Shown here in pieces: positions 33,849 through 43,213 of a stretch of 64,000 nucleotides of DNA (within the stretch, counting starts at the first letter, position 1; the number at the start of each line of letters is the position of its first letter). The notes beneath the pieces were generated by a model. The model was not told the DNA's origin. It was given only the letters and a program-made list of their open reading frames with translations, and did no database searches. This stretch comes from Curtobacterium guangdongense. GTDB lineage: Bacteria; Actinomycetota; Actinomycetes; Actinomycetales; Microbacteriaceae. Made by a program: the position numbers and the translations under genes. Location of the stretch: NCBI RefSeq assembly GCF_049341845.1, contig NZ_JBMPIT010000006.1, positions 1 to 64,000 of the forward strand, in the 5' to 3' direction.

Positions 33849-35420
33849 GTGCCGACGACCCATCCCGCCGACGTGACCGTGTCCGCTCCCCCCATCCGGC
33901 CGTGGGAGCGCATCGCCGTCGCCGTCGTGACGGCCGCCTTCGGCCTGTGGCTGCTCGTCTGGGCGCTCGTCCTGCCGACGTTCCAGGCGCCGGACGAGAC
34001 GGCGCACATCGACGCCGCCGTGCACCTGGCGATCGGTGACCCGTGGTCGGCCCCCGGCGAGATGCACGTGCTCAACGCCGTCCAGGTCGCCGCGCAGCAG
34101 CAGGCGACGCTGCCGAAGAGCGAGTGGTCGACGATGACCGAGCTGCTCGCCGCGAACCCCGGCGTCTCGGCCACCGTCAACCAGATGACGCAGCACCCGC
34201 CGACCGCGTACCTCGCCGGCGCCGCGGTCCTGCGCGCCGTGCACTTCGGGGACCTCCGGTTCGACCACGCGGTGCTCGCCCTCCGGATCGCCGATGCCCT
34301 GGCGGTCACCCCGCTGGCGCTGCTGGCGTGGGCGTCCGTCCGTCGGCTGACCCGCTCACCGCGTGCGGCACTGGTCGGAGCGCTCGCGCTCTTCGCCACC
34401 CCGCAGCTCGCGTCGATCGGGGCCTCCGTCTCGAACGACGCGCCGGTGATGCTGCTGGCGGGGATCGTCGTCTGGCTGGCCGTCCGGCTCCTGACCGGTG
34501 ACCTGCGGTGGCGGACGACGATCGGACTCGGCGTCGCACTCGGTGCGGCGATCTGGGTGAAGGGCACGGCGCTGCCCGCGATCCCCTTCGTCGCGCTCGT
34601 GGTGCTCGTCGCCGGCGCCGGCGTCCTGCCGATCGTGCACCGGCTCGTGCGCACCGTCGTGACGCTCGGCGTCGCCGGGGGCATCGGCGCGTGGTGGTGG
34701 CTCCACAACCTCGTCGCCTACCACCGGCTGCAGCCGAACGGGTACGCGGCGATGCGGCCGCCGAAGGAGTTCCCGCCCGGTGAGCACCCGACGCTCGGCC
34801 ACTTCCTCGACGTCAGCTGGGGCACCATCGCCCGGACGTTCTGGGGCAGCCCCGGGATCAAGGCGCAGGTGACCATCGGCGACGTCCTCACCGGGGTCCT
34901 GACGATCGTCGCACTGCTCGCCGTGGTGCTCTTCGCGTTCCGCCGTGGGCCCGAGCTCCGGGCCGTCGTCGTCCTCGCGGTGTTCCCGGCGCTCCTGATC
35001 GGGATCCAGACCTACACGAGCGCGCACGCGTACCTGACCACGACCGAGGTCGCCGCCACCCAGGGCCGCTACTACTTCCCCGCGATCGTGTGCTTCATCG
35101 CGATCAGCGCGGTGGCCTGGCGGAGGATCCCGCGGAGCGCCGGTGGTCGGCGTGCCCTGGCGATCGCGCTCGCCGTCGCGGGCCCGGTGGTCGGGCTCTA
35201 CGGGCTGACCGTCGTGACGAGCTGGTTCTGGAACGCCGCACGGGTGCCGCTCTCCGGGCTCGCGGTCGAGCGCTACACCGCCCTCGGTCCGGTCCCCGTG
35301 TCGGTCGTCGTCGTGGCCGTGGTCGTCATGCTCGTCGGGCTGGCGCTGACCGTCGCGGCCGTCGTGGTGGCCCCGGGTGTCCGCGACCGCGCACCGCGGC
35401 GGGAGCGCGTGACGGTCTGA
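33849..35420 (+). CDS. DUF2142 membrane protein (glycosyltransferase-C-like)
   Basis: This is a 523-residue protein with about 11-12 membrane segments. Just after TM1 comes TFQAPDETAHIDAAVHLAIGD, the acidic loop seen in its two homologues here (PDEPTH at 16144, ADEPAH at 38958). Other features are LTRSPRAALVGALALF and TTEVAATQGRYYFPAIVCF, a conserved Arg-Tyr-Tyr-Phe patch near the end also seen in the 16144 protein as GRYFLPVLPA. The start GTG 33849 has no ribosome site and follows a TAGGAT box by 6 bases, so leaderless translation is likely. Function is inferred as a membrane glycosyltransferase. Confidence 0.83.
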   Translation: MPTTHPADVTVSAPPIRPWERIAVAVVTAAFGLWLLVWALVLPTFQAPDETAHIDAAVHLAIGDPWSAPGEMHVLNAVQVAAQQQATLPKSEWSTMTELLAANPGVSATVNQMTQHPPTAYLAGAAVLRAVHFGDLRFDHAVLALRIADALAVTPLALLAWASVRRLTRSPRAALVGALALFATPQLASIGASVSNDAPVMLLAGIVVWLAVRLLTGDLRWRTTIGLGVALGAAIWVKGTALPAIPFVALVVLVAGAGVLPIVHRLVRTVVTLGVAGGIGAWWWLHNLVAYHRLQPNGYAAMRPPKEFPPGEHPTLGHFLDVSWGTIARTFWGSPGIKAQVTIGDVLTGVLTIVALLAVVLFAFRRGPELRAVVVLAVFPALLIGIQTYTSAHAYLTTTEVAATQGRYYFPAIVCFIAISAVAWRRIPRSAGGRRALAIALAVAGPVVGLYGLTVVTSWFWNAARVPLSGLAVERYTALGPVPVSVVVVAVVVMLVGLALTVAAVVVAPGVRDRAPRRERVTV

Positions 35421-35466
35421 CATGGTGCCCGCCCGACCTCCGGGTCGGCCGGTCGCCGCGTCCGGG

Positions 35467-36441
35467 TCAGGCGGCCGGGGCCTCTTCTGCCTCGCCCGCG
35501 GACTTCCGGGCGAACCAGGTGGGGATCGACGCGCAGAGCAGGAACAGCGCGTCGACGGCAAGGCTCCACACGCGAGTGACCACGACGACGACGAGTGCGA
35601 CCGGTCCTGGCATCACGAGCCCGAGGAGCAGCGCCTGCACGCCCTCCCGGACGCCGAGCCCGCCGGGAGCGAAGACCGCGAGCATGCTGATCGCGGAGGC
35701 CATGCTCGCGGCACCGATGACGAACGCGGCGTCGCTGCCCTTGAGCGACGGGTAGACCGCCAGGGTGATGAAGTAGTACGCGGTCCCGGAGAACAGCGCG
35801 CCGACGACGTACAGCGCCGCGCCGCCGAGGACCGTCCCGATGCCGGGGGTGACGTCCTCGTCGAGTGGCTGCCGACGCAGGATGCGGAGCGCCGTGCTCA
35901 CGAGGAAGACGAAGACCTTCGGGATCAGGCAGACCACGCAGCCGACGAACGCTGCGATCATCACCACCACGATCCACGGATCGAGGGCGTGGGTGCGGGG
36001 GTCGACGAGCAGCAGCACCAATGCGAGCGCCAGGGTCGCGGCGATCTGCAGGCCGCCCTCGAGCAGACCGCTGACGCCGAGCCGGGCCTTCGAGACCCCG
36101 TGCCGGGACGCGAAGTACACCTTGCCGATGATCCAGGTCGCCGCGCCGGGGATGTACCGGCCCATCCACGACTTGGCGTACACGGCCGTCAGGGTCACCC
36201 CGCTGCCCTTGAGCCCCGTCGCACCGAGCCTCCGGAGCAGGTAGAACCAGATGCCGACGCCCCAGTAGCGGAAGCCGAGGCTGATCGCCGTCGCGACGGC
36301 GACCCACCACCAGTTCCACCGGATGCCGGCGAGCTGCCCCCAGTCGACGCTCCGGACGTAGAGGAACAGGAAGACCGCGAGCGCCACGTAGAACACGATC
36401 GGCACCGCGCGTCGGAGGACCGCGCGCGTCCTGGGGCTCAT
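35467..36441 (-). CDS. YbhN/UPF0104-type integral membrane protein (flippase-like)
   Basis: This is a 324-residue protein with about 8-9 membrane segments of the lysylphosphatidylglycerol-flippase/AglD family. It shows YAKSWMGRYIPGAATWIIGKVY near residue 90, where the family has a conserved R-x-x-PG, and FAPGGLGVREGVQALLLG near residue 260, the family's second signature. Members move lipids or lipid-linked sugars or form complexes with glycosyltransferases. The ATG overlaps the stop of the pyruvyl transferase gene (ATGA), so the two are coupled. Confidence 0.85.
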   Translation of the reverse strand: MSPRTRAVLRRAVPIVFYVALAVFLFLYVRSVDWGQLAGIRWNWWWVAVATAISLGFRYWGVGIWFYLLRRLGATGLKGSGVTLTAVYAKSWMGRYIPGAATWIIGKVYFASRHGVSKARLGVSGLLEGGLQIAATLALALVLLLVDPRTHALDPWIVVVMIAAFVGCVVCLIPKVFVFLVSTALRILRRQPLDEDVTPGIGTVLGGAALYVVGALFSGTAYYFITLAVYPSLKGSDAAFVIGAASMASAISMLAVFAPGGLGVREGVQALLLGLVMPGPVALVVVVVTRVWSLAVDALFLLCASIPTWFARKSAGEAEEAPAA

Positions 36442-37661
36442 CGGATCGCCTCGGTACCCCTGGCGAAGTCGTCGCGCAGGGCCGCGCTCATCGTCGCGAC
36501 ACCGTCGGCGAGGTCGGCCACGACGGCGGTGCGCTCGCGGTCGAGCTCCTCGAGGGAGGCGATCACGTCCGACACGAACGACGGCCGGAGTGCGTCCTCG
36601 ATCGGGCGGGCGAACCGCTGCATGCCGATCTGCTCGAAGAAGAGGCGGCCCTTGTCGACGTAGTAGAGCACCGTGGCGGGCACACCGGCGATGGTGGCCA
36701 CGATCGCCGAGTGCAGCCGGCTCGCGACGAACAGCCGGCTCTTGGACATGAGCCCCGCGTACTCCGACGGTGAGAACACGTCGGCCTCGACGACGTGCGC
36801 GCGCTCCGGGTGTCGCAGCCCGGCGATGACCTCACGCGCGAAGGCGGCATCCCCCTCGGACGCCTCCATGTGCATCGGGTAGAACACGACGTCCGTGTCC
36901 CATCGATCGACGACGGCGTCGACGAGGTCCGTCAGCGCGCGCCGGTAGGTCTGGAGGTCCTGAGACTCGGCGTGCGCCTTCCGGAACGCCTTCGGCACGA
37001 ACCGGAAGGGGATCCAGCCGCTGCGCTTGTAGTGGAACCAGCGTCGGACGCCGATGCCGATCGACCCGTCGAGGCGCTCGGCCGTGAGCCCCGTGGTGCG
37101 CTCGAGACGCTCGAGCACGTCGGCGTCGGGCGTCGTGACGGTGCCGACCACGGCGGGGTCGAACGACGAGACGACCGGCGTCCGCACGCCCCACGCCACC
37201 AGCTTCTCGCGGGATTCGTCGTCGCGGACGAGGAACACCTCGGTCAGGTCGACCGTGGCGCGGATGAGACGCTTGCTGATCGACGCGGACGTCGGGCCGA
37301 TGCCCTGGAAGGCGCCGACGAGGTGACGGTTCACGAGCCGGAGCAGCAGGAGCTTGAGCAGCCAGTACACGAGCCCGAGCTTGTTCGTGTAGTCCTTCAG
37401 GATCTCCCCACCACCCCAGAGCACCACATCGGCACCGCGCGCCGCCCGGAGGAGCCGGAACAGGTCGCCGACGCCGGTGCTGTAGGGCGAGACCGGCAGG
37501 AACCGGATGCCGAACCAGGCGGCGTCGCGCTCGGGGTACTGCGACAGCGAGACGATCTCGGCGCCCGGCCAGCGGTGACGCGCCAGCTCGACGTTGCCGG
37601 CGAGGATCGCACGGTCCCCGCGGTTGTGGGGGGAATCGCTATTGTGGATCAGAACTCGCAC
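36438..37661 (-). CDS. Polysaccharide pyruvyl transferase family protein
   Basis: This is a 407-residue protein of the WcaK/CsaB type. Members add a pyruvyl ketal from PEP to a sugar in a wall glycan, which gives it negative charge and can serve as a docking site for S-layer-type proteins. It has HNSDSPHNRGDRAILAGN (the NxGD start of the family) at residues 6-23, VVLWGGGEILKDY, GAFQGIGP and the late MSKSRLFVASRLHSAIVA with the conserved S-R-x-H. The start is GTG 37661 with AGGAG 4 bases upstream. It is divergent from the GT4 gene at 37790. Confidence 0.88.
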   Translation of the reverse strand: MRVLIHNSDSPHNRGDRAILAGNVELARHRWPGAEIVSLSQYPERDAAWFGIRFLPVSPYSTGVGDLFRLLRAARGADVVLWGGGEILKDYTNKLGLVYWLLKLLLLRLVNRHLVGAFQGIGPTSASISKRLIRATVDLTEVFLVRDDESREKLVAWGVRTPVVSSFDPAVVGTVTTPDADVLERLERTTGLTAERLDGSIGIGVRRWFHYKRSGWIPFRFVPKAFRKAHAESQDLQTYRRALTDLVDAVVDRWDTDVVFYPMHMEASEGDAAFAREVIAGLRHPERAHVVEADVFSPSEYAGLMSKSRLFVASRLHSAIVATIAGVPATVLYYVDKGRLFFEQIGMQRFARPIEDALRPSFVSDVIASLEELDRERTAVVADLADGVATMSAALRDDFARGTEAIR

Positions 37662-37789
37662 GGGTCTCCTGCTCGGGGGTCCGGCCCGCTGACGCCGATC
37701 GTCGACCGGCTCCGCGGACCCCCAGCAGGGTACCAATGCCCGTCCGGGACTCGCCGACGAACCGCGCCCGACGCAGCGAAGGAACCCCC

Positions 37790-38965
37790 ATGCCCGTCCC
37801 CGCCCGGCCCCGCGTGCTCGTGCTCGCGTCCACCTTCCCCGCACGTCCCGACGACGGCGTCCCCGCGTTCGTCCTCGACCTCGCCCGGCAAGAGGCGACG
37901 GAGTTCGAGACCGCGGTGCTCACGCCGCGGGTGCCAGGAGCGGCACGGTCCGAGGTCGTCGACGGTGTCCGGGTCGTGCGGTTCCCGTACTTCCCACGTC
38001 GGTTCGAGGACCTCGCGGACGGCGCGATCCTCGACAACCTCAAGGAACGTCGGAGCCGCCTCGTGCAGGTGCCCGCACTGATGGCCGCGCAGTACGCCGC
38101 GGTGCGCCGGGCGGTCCGGTCGTTCCGTCCCGACGTGATCCACGCGCACTGGGCGATCCCGCAGGCCCTGATCGCGACCCTCGCGGCACCGGGCATCCCC
38201 CTCGTCGTGACCACCCACGGCGGCGACGTCTACGCGCTCCGAGCGGCGCCGCTCGTCCGTCTGAAGCGCTGGGTGCTCGGGCGCGCGGCCCACGTGACGA
38301 CGGTCAACGGCGAGATGCGCGATCGTCTCACCGGATGGGGCGTCCCCACGGCGCGGTCGAGCGTCGTCCCGATGGGCGTCGACCTCGCCCCGGCCGAAGC
38401 GGCTCGCCAGCGCGGCGAGCGCCGCTCCGGACGGGTCGTCGCAGTGGGTCGGCTGGTCGAGAAGAAGGGGTTCGGCAACCTCATCGAGGCGCTCCGCGGC
38501 ATCGAGGACGTCCCGTGGGAGCTCGTCGTCATCGGGGACGGCCCGTACCGCGAGCGGCTCGAACGGCAGGCGACCGGGCTGCAGGTGACGTTCCTCGGGC
38601 AGCGCGGCAAGACCGAGGTGCTCGACGCCCTGGCGTCCGCCACGGTCGTCGCACTGCCGTCGGTCCCCGCGGCGAACGGGGACCAGGAGGGTCTGCCGGT
38701 GACGCTGCTCGAGGCCGCGGCCGTCGGCGCCGCGATCGTCGCCAGTGACCTGCCGGGGATCCGCGACGTCGTCGAGACCGACGTGTCCGGGTTGCTCGTC
38801 GCACCGGGCGACGTCCCCGCGCTCCGGTCCGCGCTCAGGACGGTGCTGACCGACGACGCGGCACGAGCACGCTTCCAGGACGGCGCAGCGGCCGCGGCGC
38901 AGGCGTTCTCGGGCGACCGGATCGGCGAACGCTACCGGGCCGTCATCCGGGCCGCGCTCAGCTGA
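37790..38965 (+). CDS. GT4 glycosyltransferase
   Basis: This is a 391-residue retaining glycosyltransferase. It has LASTFPARPDDGVPAFV at the acceptor side, IHAHWAIPQ and VVTTHGGDVYAL, then VAVGRLVEKKGFGNLIEAL and the donor element GDQEGLPVTLLEAAAVG. The layout fits colanic-acid-type WcaL/WcaC enzymes. I chose ATG 37790 with AAGGA 6 bases upstream over ATG 37736. It ends 8 bases inside the convergent DUF2142 gene, so the two 3' ends overlap. Confidence 0.87.
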   Translation: MPVPARPRVLVLASTFPARPDDGVPAFVLDLARQEATEFETAVLTPRVPGAARSEVVDGVRVVRFPYFPRRFEDLADGAILDNLKERRSRLVQVPALMAAQYAAVRRAVRSFRPDVIHAHWAIPQALIATLAAPGIPLVVTTHGGDVYALRAAPLVRLKRWVLGRAAHVTTVNGEMRDRLTGWGVPTARSSVVPMGVDLAPAEAARQRGERRSGRVVAVGRLVEKKGFGNLIEALRGIEDVPWELVVIGDGPYRERLERQATGLQVTFLGQRGKTEVLDALASATVVALPSVPAANGDQEGLPVTLLEAAAVGAAIVASDLPGIRDVVETDVSGLLVAPGDVPALRSALRTVLTDDAARARFQDGAAAAAQAFSGDRIGERYRAVIRAALS

Positions 38966-40406
38966 CCGACCCCCCGCGAGCGGCCGAACGTCGGCCGGCA
39001 CCGCGCGAGGCGGGTCCGTCCGGGCGATGACGCTCCGCGAGCACGAACGCGAGGAGCGCGAGCACGAGGGCGGCCATCGACACGACGAAGGCGAGGGTGC
39101 CCACCGCGCCCGAGTGCGGCAGCATCGCCACGCCCGAGAACGTCACGAGCGACACCGACGGCACGACGGCGAGTGCTGACCACGCGACGAGAAACCACGC
39201 CGACGCACGACCCCACGAGACCAGTCCGGCGGCGACCAGGAAGGCGACCGGCACGACGACCGTCAGCACGTACCGGTTGATCGCGCCACCGCCTCCCGCC
39301 ACGTAGCGCAGCTCGGCGACCGTGAACAGGACGGTCACGACGGCGAGCATCGCCACGACGAGCGCGGTGCGGAGCGCGTCACCCCCACGGGGCAGGGATC
39401 GACGTCGGAGCACCCCGTGCAGCACCATCGCCACCACGGCGAGGAGGACCGGGACGACGAGGAGGAGCCACGGCACCGCGGACAGCGGGTCGAGCGCACC
39501 ACGGAACACGCCGTAGATCCCGCGCCAGAACTCCGGGTCGACCGCCACCTGCAGGTCGCTGCGCTTCTCGCGCGGAACGTGGCCGGCCCACCCGGTCGGA
39601 CGACCGCTGAAGCTGCCGGCGACCTCGCGGTTCCGCAGGTAGAACCAGCCGGACGCGGCCGCGGCGGCGACGAGCGGGGCGATCCCGGCGACGATCCTGC
39701 CGCCGATCCCGCGGAGTGCACCGAGTCGGACACGACGGGCGAGCAGGAACGCCACGACGATCGCGGCGAGCCAGATCCCGAACGACAACCGTGTCGTCAT
39801 CCCGGCTGCGCCGACGAGCACGCCGCCGACGAGCAGGCGCGGCCCGACCCCGGAGCGGAGCGCCGCTCCGGCCACTCCCGCGGCGAGCGCGCAGAGGACG
39901 GCGTACAGCGAGTCGTTGTAGATCGAGCCCCCCTGCACGACGACGATGCCCGTGAGCGCGACGACGACGCCGACGGCGGACGGGAGGCGACGGGCGTCGG
40001 GGAAGCAGCGCGCGGCCGCCCACGCGGAGGCGGGCACGAGCAGGCCGGCGAAGACGACGCTGCACAACCGGCCGAGCATCACGGCCACCAGCACGTGACC
40101 GCTGTCCCACGCCGGTCCCACGATCGGGGCGAGCACCAGGTAGAACAGCGGCGGGTGCTGCGCAACCCACTGGACCGGCGGGTGCGCGCCGAACGGCACG
40201 GTGTTCCGCAGGCCGTCGGCGAACAGCGGGAGGTGCCCGTGCCACACCTGCAGGGCGTAGTCGAGGTGCGCGGGCTCGTCGGCGCTGCCGAGCGGGTCGG
40301 TCGTGAAGGCCCGCGCGACGGAGGCCGCCATCACGACCACGATGGCGAGCAGCACGGTCGGGGTGGCCCAGGCGTGCCGTTGCAGGCGTGCGACGAAGGA
40401 CGCCAC
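38958..40406 (-). CDS. DUF2142 membrane protein (glycosyltransferase-C-like)
   Basis: This is a 482-residue protein with about 11 membrane segments. The loop after TM1 reads PLGSADEPAHLDYALQVWHG, the third example in this window of the (P/A)DExxH loop. APPVQWVAQHPPLFYLVLAP follows and recalls the HPPL of GT39 enzymes. The C-terminus is basic. The start GTG 40406 lies 8 bases after the ugd stop, so it is probably co-transcribed with ugd. A sugar made from UDP-glucuronate could feed the same polymer; that is inference. Confidence 0.82.
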   Translation of the reverse strand: MASFVARLQRHAWATPTVLLAIVVVMAASVARAFTTDPLGSADEPAHLDYALQVWHGHLPLFADGLRNTVPFGAHPPVQWVAQHPPLFYLVLAPIVGPAWDSGHVLVAVMLGRLCSVVFAGLLVPASAWAAARCFPDARRLPSAVGVVVALTGIVVVQGGSIYNDSLYAVLCALAAGVAGAALRSGVGPRLLVGGVLVGAAGMTTRLSFGIWLAAIVVAFLLARRVRLGALRGIGGRIVAGIAPLVAAAAASGWFYLRNREVAGSFSGRPTGWAGHVPREKRSDLQVAVDPEFWRGIYGVFRGALDPLSAVPWLLLVVPVLLAVVAMVLHGVLRRRSLPRGGDALRTALVVAMLAVVTVLFTVAELRYVAGGGGAINRYVLTVVVPVAFLVAAGLVSWGRASAWFLVAWSALAVVPSVSLVTFSGVAMLPHSGAVGTLAFVVSMAALVLALLAFVLAERHRPDGPASRGAGRRSAARGGSVS

Positions 40407-40414
40407 CTGGTGGA

Positions 40415-41722
40415 TCAGCGCCCCATGCCGCGGTACACGAACCCGGCGGTCGTCCAGGCGTCACGGTCCAGGCAGTTGCGCCCGTCGATGACGACGGGGC
40501 TCGCGACGATCGACGCCACCGTGTTCGGGTCGAGCGTGCGGAACTCGTTCCACTCGGTCAGGACGAGGACGAGGTCGGCGTCCTGCATCGCGGCCGCTGC
40601 GGTGTCCACGTACCGCAGCTGCGGACGGACCCGGGCAGCGGTGCCGTTCGCCTCGGGGTCGTACGCGGACACGGTGGCGCCGAGCTCGAGCAGCCGCGCG
40701 GCGATGTCGAGCGCCGGGGAGTCGCGGACGTCGTCGGAGTTCGGCTTGAACGCGAGCCCGAGCACCGCGACCCGCTTGCCGGCGACCGCGCCGCCGAGCA
40801 TCTCCGAAGCGAGGGTCACGACGTGGGCGCGGCGACGCAGGTTGATCGCGTCGACGTCTGCCAGGAAGTCGAGCGACTCCCCCACGCCGAGCTCGGTCGC
40901 ACGGGCCTGGAACGCACGGATGTCCTTCGGCAGGCAGCCGCCGCCGAACCCGAGTCCGGCGTTCAGGAACTTCCGGCCGATCCGGTCGTCGTGCCCGATC
41001 GCGTCGGCGAGCGCCGTCACGTCGGCGCCGGCGACCTCGGCGATCTCGGCCATCGCGTTGATGAAGGAGATCTTCGTCGCCAGGAACGCGTTCGCGCTGA
41101 CCTTGACGAGCTCCGCGGTGGCGAGGTCGACGACGAGACGCGGGGTGCCCTCGGCGAGGGTGGTCGCGTAGACCTCGTCGAGCACCGCGACGGCGGACTC
41201 GCCCGCTGGTCCGGACGGCACGCCGTACACCAGGCGGTCGGGCGAGATGGTGTCCTGCACGGCGAAGCCCTCTCGCAGGAACTCCGGGTTCCACACGAGC
41301 GTTGCGCCCGGCACCGCGTCCTGCAGGCCGGCGGCGAGCCGCGCAGCGGTCCCGACGGGCACGGTCGACTTGCCGACGACGAACTCCCCGGCGGCGACGT
41401 GCGGCGTCAGCGACGCGACGGCGGAGTCGATGTAGGTCATGTCAGCGGCACCGGTCGGCCCCTGAGGGGTCCCGACGGCGAGGAAGTGCACGCGTGACCC
41501 GGCGACCTCGGCGTAGTCCGTCGTGAAGCGGATGCGGCCGGAGGCGATCGCCTCGGCGAGGATCTCGGGCAGCCCCGGTTCGAAGAAGGGGGCGTCGCCC
41601 GCGGCGAGCCGCTCGATCTTCACCGGGTCGACGTCGACCGCGACGACCTCGTGTCCGAGTTTGGCCATGGAGGCGGCGTGCACGGCACCGAGGTACCCGC
41701 AGCCGATGACAGAGATGCGCAC
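40415..41722 (-). CDS. ugd: UDP-glucose 6-dehydrogenase
   Basis: This 435-residue enzyme oxidises UDP-glucose to UDP-glucuronate with two NAD, feeding acidic wall glycans. The NAD site is ISVIGCGYLGAVHAASM at residues 3-19. The family motif NPEFLREGFAVQD, the catalytic-Cys loop GGGCLPKDIRAFQ near residue 265 and GLAFKPNSDDVRDSP are all present, and the length is usual. The start GTG 41722 lies 6 bases after a TACCGT box, so the mRNA is probably leaderless. It implies that the glycan contains glucuronate or a sugar made from it. Confidence 0.95.
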   Translation of the reverse strand: MRISVIGCGYLGAVHAASMAKLGHEVVAVDVDPVKIERLAAGDAPFFEPGLPEILAEAIASGRIRFTTDYAEVAGSRVHFLAVGTPQGPTGAADMTYIDSAVASLTPHVAAGEFVVGKSTVPVGTAARLAAGLQDAVPGATLVWNPEFLREGFAVQDTISPDRLVYGVPSGPAGESAVAVLDEVYATTLAEGTPRLVVDLATAELVKVSANAFLATKISFINAMAEIAEVAGADVTALADAIGHDDRIGRKFLNAGLGFGGGCLPKDIRAFQARATELGVGESLDFLADVDAINLRRRAHVVTLASEMLGGAVAGKRVAVLGLAFKPNSDDVRDSPALDIAARLLELGATVSAYDPEANGTAARVRPQLRYVDTAAAAMQDADLVLVLTEWNEFRTLDPNTVASIVASPVVIDGRNCLDRDAWTTAGFVYRGMGR

Positions 41723-41728
41723 GGGACG

Positions 41729-41734
41729 ACGGTA
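41729..41734 (-). promoter_or_regulatory. -10 box for ugd, leaderless spacing
   Basis: TACCGT on the minus strand, then CGTCCC, then GTG 41722. Confidence 0.5.
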
Positions 41735-41776
41735 CCGGACCCTGTGCGAACTTCCACCGAGCGCGATGACTACGCC

Positions 41777-42316
41777 TCAGGTGCGGTCTGGGCCCCGCAC
41801 GATCTCGTCCCAGTCCGGCTCGCGGTGACGACGACGGGCCTCGTACGCCTCGACCATGTCGTGCAGCACCGCGACGACGAGGTCGGCGTGCGGCACGTCC
41901 GCGAGCACCACGGCGGGGTCGTCGCCGGGGAACACGATGACGTCACCCGACCGGAACAGCCCCTGCAGCCCCCGGCGCCGGACGGTCACGTCGTAGCCGC
42001 GCGAGTGCAGGAGCTCCTGCCGGGTCCTGGTGCCGAAGCCGTGCACGACGACGAGTCGCCTCGTGGTGACCACGTACCGCTCGGTCATCCACCGCACCAG
42101 CGGCACGACGCCGCCGAACAGCACCAGCACCAGCACGAGTCCGGCGACCACGGCGTTGATCCACGCGAGCTGCGCCTGGAACACCCCGAACCCGAACCCA
42201 CCGGCGACCGCGACCAGGACGACGAACACCGCCGGACGCACCAGACGACGCGCGTGCGGGCGGAGCCGGGCCACGACGCGTTCGGGCGGCGGCTCGGCGG
42301 TCATGCCGTCATGCAT
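41777..42316 (-). CDS. PH-domain membrane protein
   Basis: This is a 179-residue protein with two membrane segments (about residues 29-48 and 56-73) followed by a bacterial PH-like domain: TERYVVTTRRLVVVHGFG, then ELLHSRGYDVTVRR and SGDVIVFPGDDP. It matches the Rv3278c type, found next to birA in actinobacteria. ATG 42316 overlaps the birA stop by 8 bases; ATG 42304 is an alternative. Its exact job is not known; the family is placed in membrane or envelope roles. Its place between birA and the polysaccharide block is part of the conserved backbone. Confidence 0.85.
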   Translation of the reverse strand: MHDGMTAEPPPERVVARLRPHARRLVRPAVFVVLVAVAGGFGFGVFQAQLAWINAVVAGLVLVLVLFGGVVPLVRWMTERYVVTTRRLVVVHGFGTRTRQELLHSRGYDVTVRRRGLQGLFRSGDVIVFPGDDPAVVLADVPHADLVVAVLHDMVEAYEARRRHREPDWDEIVRGPDRT

Positions 42317-43139
42317 ACCGCAGGTGGGTGACGTCCCCCACGGCGACGCCCCTCTCCGCGCCGTCTCGATCCCGGATCGTGATCCGGCCGTCGTCGTCGA
42401 TGCCGGTCGCGTCGGCTTCCTCGGTGCTGCCGTCCGGCAGCTCCAGGCGCACCCGCGCGCCGATCGTGCCGCAGCCGGCGCGGACGTGCGACCGCACCGA
42501 CTCGGCAGCCGCGCCGCCGGCGACCAGGGCGACCACGGCCTCCCGGACGCCCGACCAGAAGGCGGACAGGACCGCGTCGGCCAGGTCGACCGCCTCGCCG
42601 GTCGCGCCCGCCACGGCGAGCGAGGTCGACGTCGGGGTCGGGAGCCGATCGGCCGGGATGGTCAGGTTGACGCCGACACCGACGACGACGGCGCCGTCGG
42701 CGGCGACCTGGCAGAGGATGCCGCAGAGCTTCCTGCCGTCGACGAGCACGTCGTTCGGCCACTTCACGGTCGTCCTGGAGGCGAAACCCGACCCCGCCAC
42801 GTTGGTCGCGCCGTCCGTGGTCGGCTCCAGGGCCGCGATCACCGCGTCCCGCATGGCCGCGCCGGCCACCAGCGGCAGCCAGCCGCGGTCGCGGTCGGAC
42901 AGGGCGGCACGGACGAGCACGCTCGCCGCGAGGGTCTCCCCGGCCGGCGCGGACCACGATCGGTCGAGGCGCCCGCGCCCGGCGGTCTGGTCCAGCGTCA
43001 CGATCGCGCTGCCGTCCGGCAGGTCGGACGCAGCGGCGAGCAGGTCCGCGTTGGTCGAACCGGTCGTGTCGCGGACGTCGAGGACGGCACCCACGCGGTC
43101 GAGTGCGGCGCGCGAGAGCGGGAGGACCGGTGTGGACAT
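42309..43139 (-). CDS. birA: Biotin-protein ligase (no DNA-binding domain)
   Basis: This 276-residue enzyme activates biotin with ATP and joins it to the lysine of biotin carriers, here the AccA protein at 50882. It has TTGSTNADLLAAA, DQTAGRGRLDRSW (biotinyl-adenylate loop) near residue 50 and KWPNDVLVDGRKLCGIL with the conserved Lys. A small C-terminal SH3-like domain follows. No N-terminal helix-turn-helix is present, so it is a ligase only. I chose ATG 43139: a TAGATT box sits 7 bases upstream, giving a leaderless mRNA. It is divergent from the carboxylase beta gene, 74 bases between starts. Confidence 0.95.
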   Translation of the reverse strand: MSTPVLPLSRAALDRVGAVLDVRDTTGSTNADLLAAASDLPDGSAIVTLDQTAGRGRLDRSWSAPAGETLAASVLVRAALSDRDRGWLPLVAGAAMRDAVIAALEPTTDGATNVAGSGFASRTTVKWPNDVLVDGRKLCGILCQVAADGAVVVGVGVNLTIPADRLPTPTSTSLAVAGATGEAVDLADAVLSAFWSGVREAVVALVAGGAAAESVRSHVRAGCGTIGARVRLELPDGSTEEADATGIDDDGRITIRDRDGAERGVAVGDVTHLRYA

Positions 43140-43146
43140 GCACGCA

Positions 43147-43152
43147 AATCTA
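43147..43152 (-). promoter_or_regulatory. -10 box for birA, leaderless spacing
   Basis: TAGATT on the minus strand, then 7 bases (TGCGTGC), then ATG 43139. Confidence 0.6.
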
Positions 43153-43201
43153 CGGGCAGGAACCGTGGAGGTCCTCCAACCGACGCCCACCCCGCCGCCG
43201 G

Positions 43202-43207
43202 TAGGGT
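43202..43207 (+). promoter_or_regulatory. -10 box for the carboxylase beta gene, leaderless spacing
   Basis: TAGGGT, then GAGCGG (6 bases), then GTG 43214. It faces the birA box 50 bases away. Confidence 0.6.
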
Positions 43208-43213
43208 GAGCGG

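Noticed and set aside
35437..35453. Terminator between the convergent DUF2142 and flippase genes
   Set aside because: The stem (CCGACC/GGTCGG) is only 6 bp in very GC-rich DNA, too weak to call.
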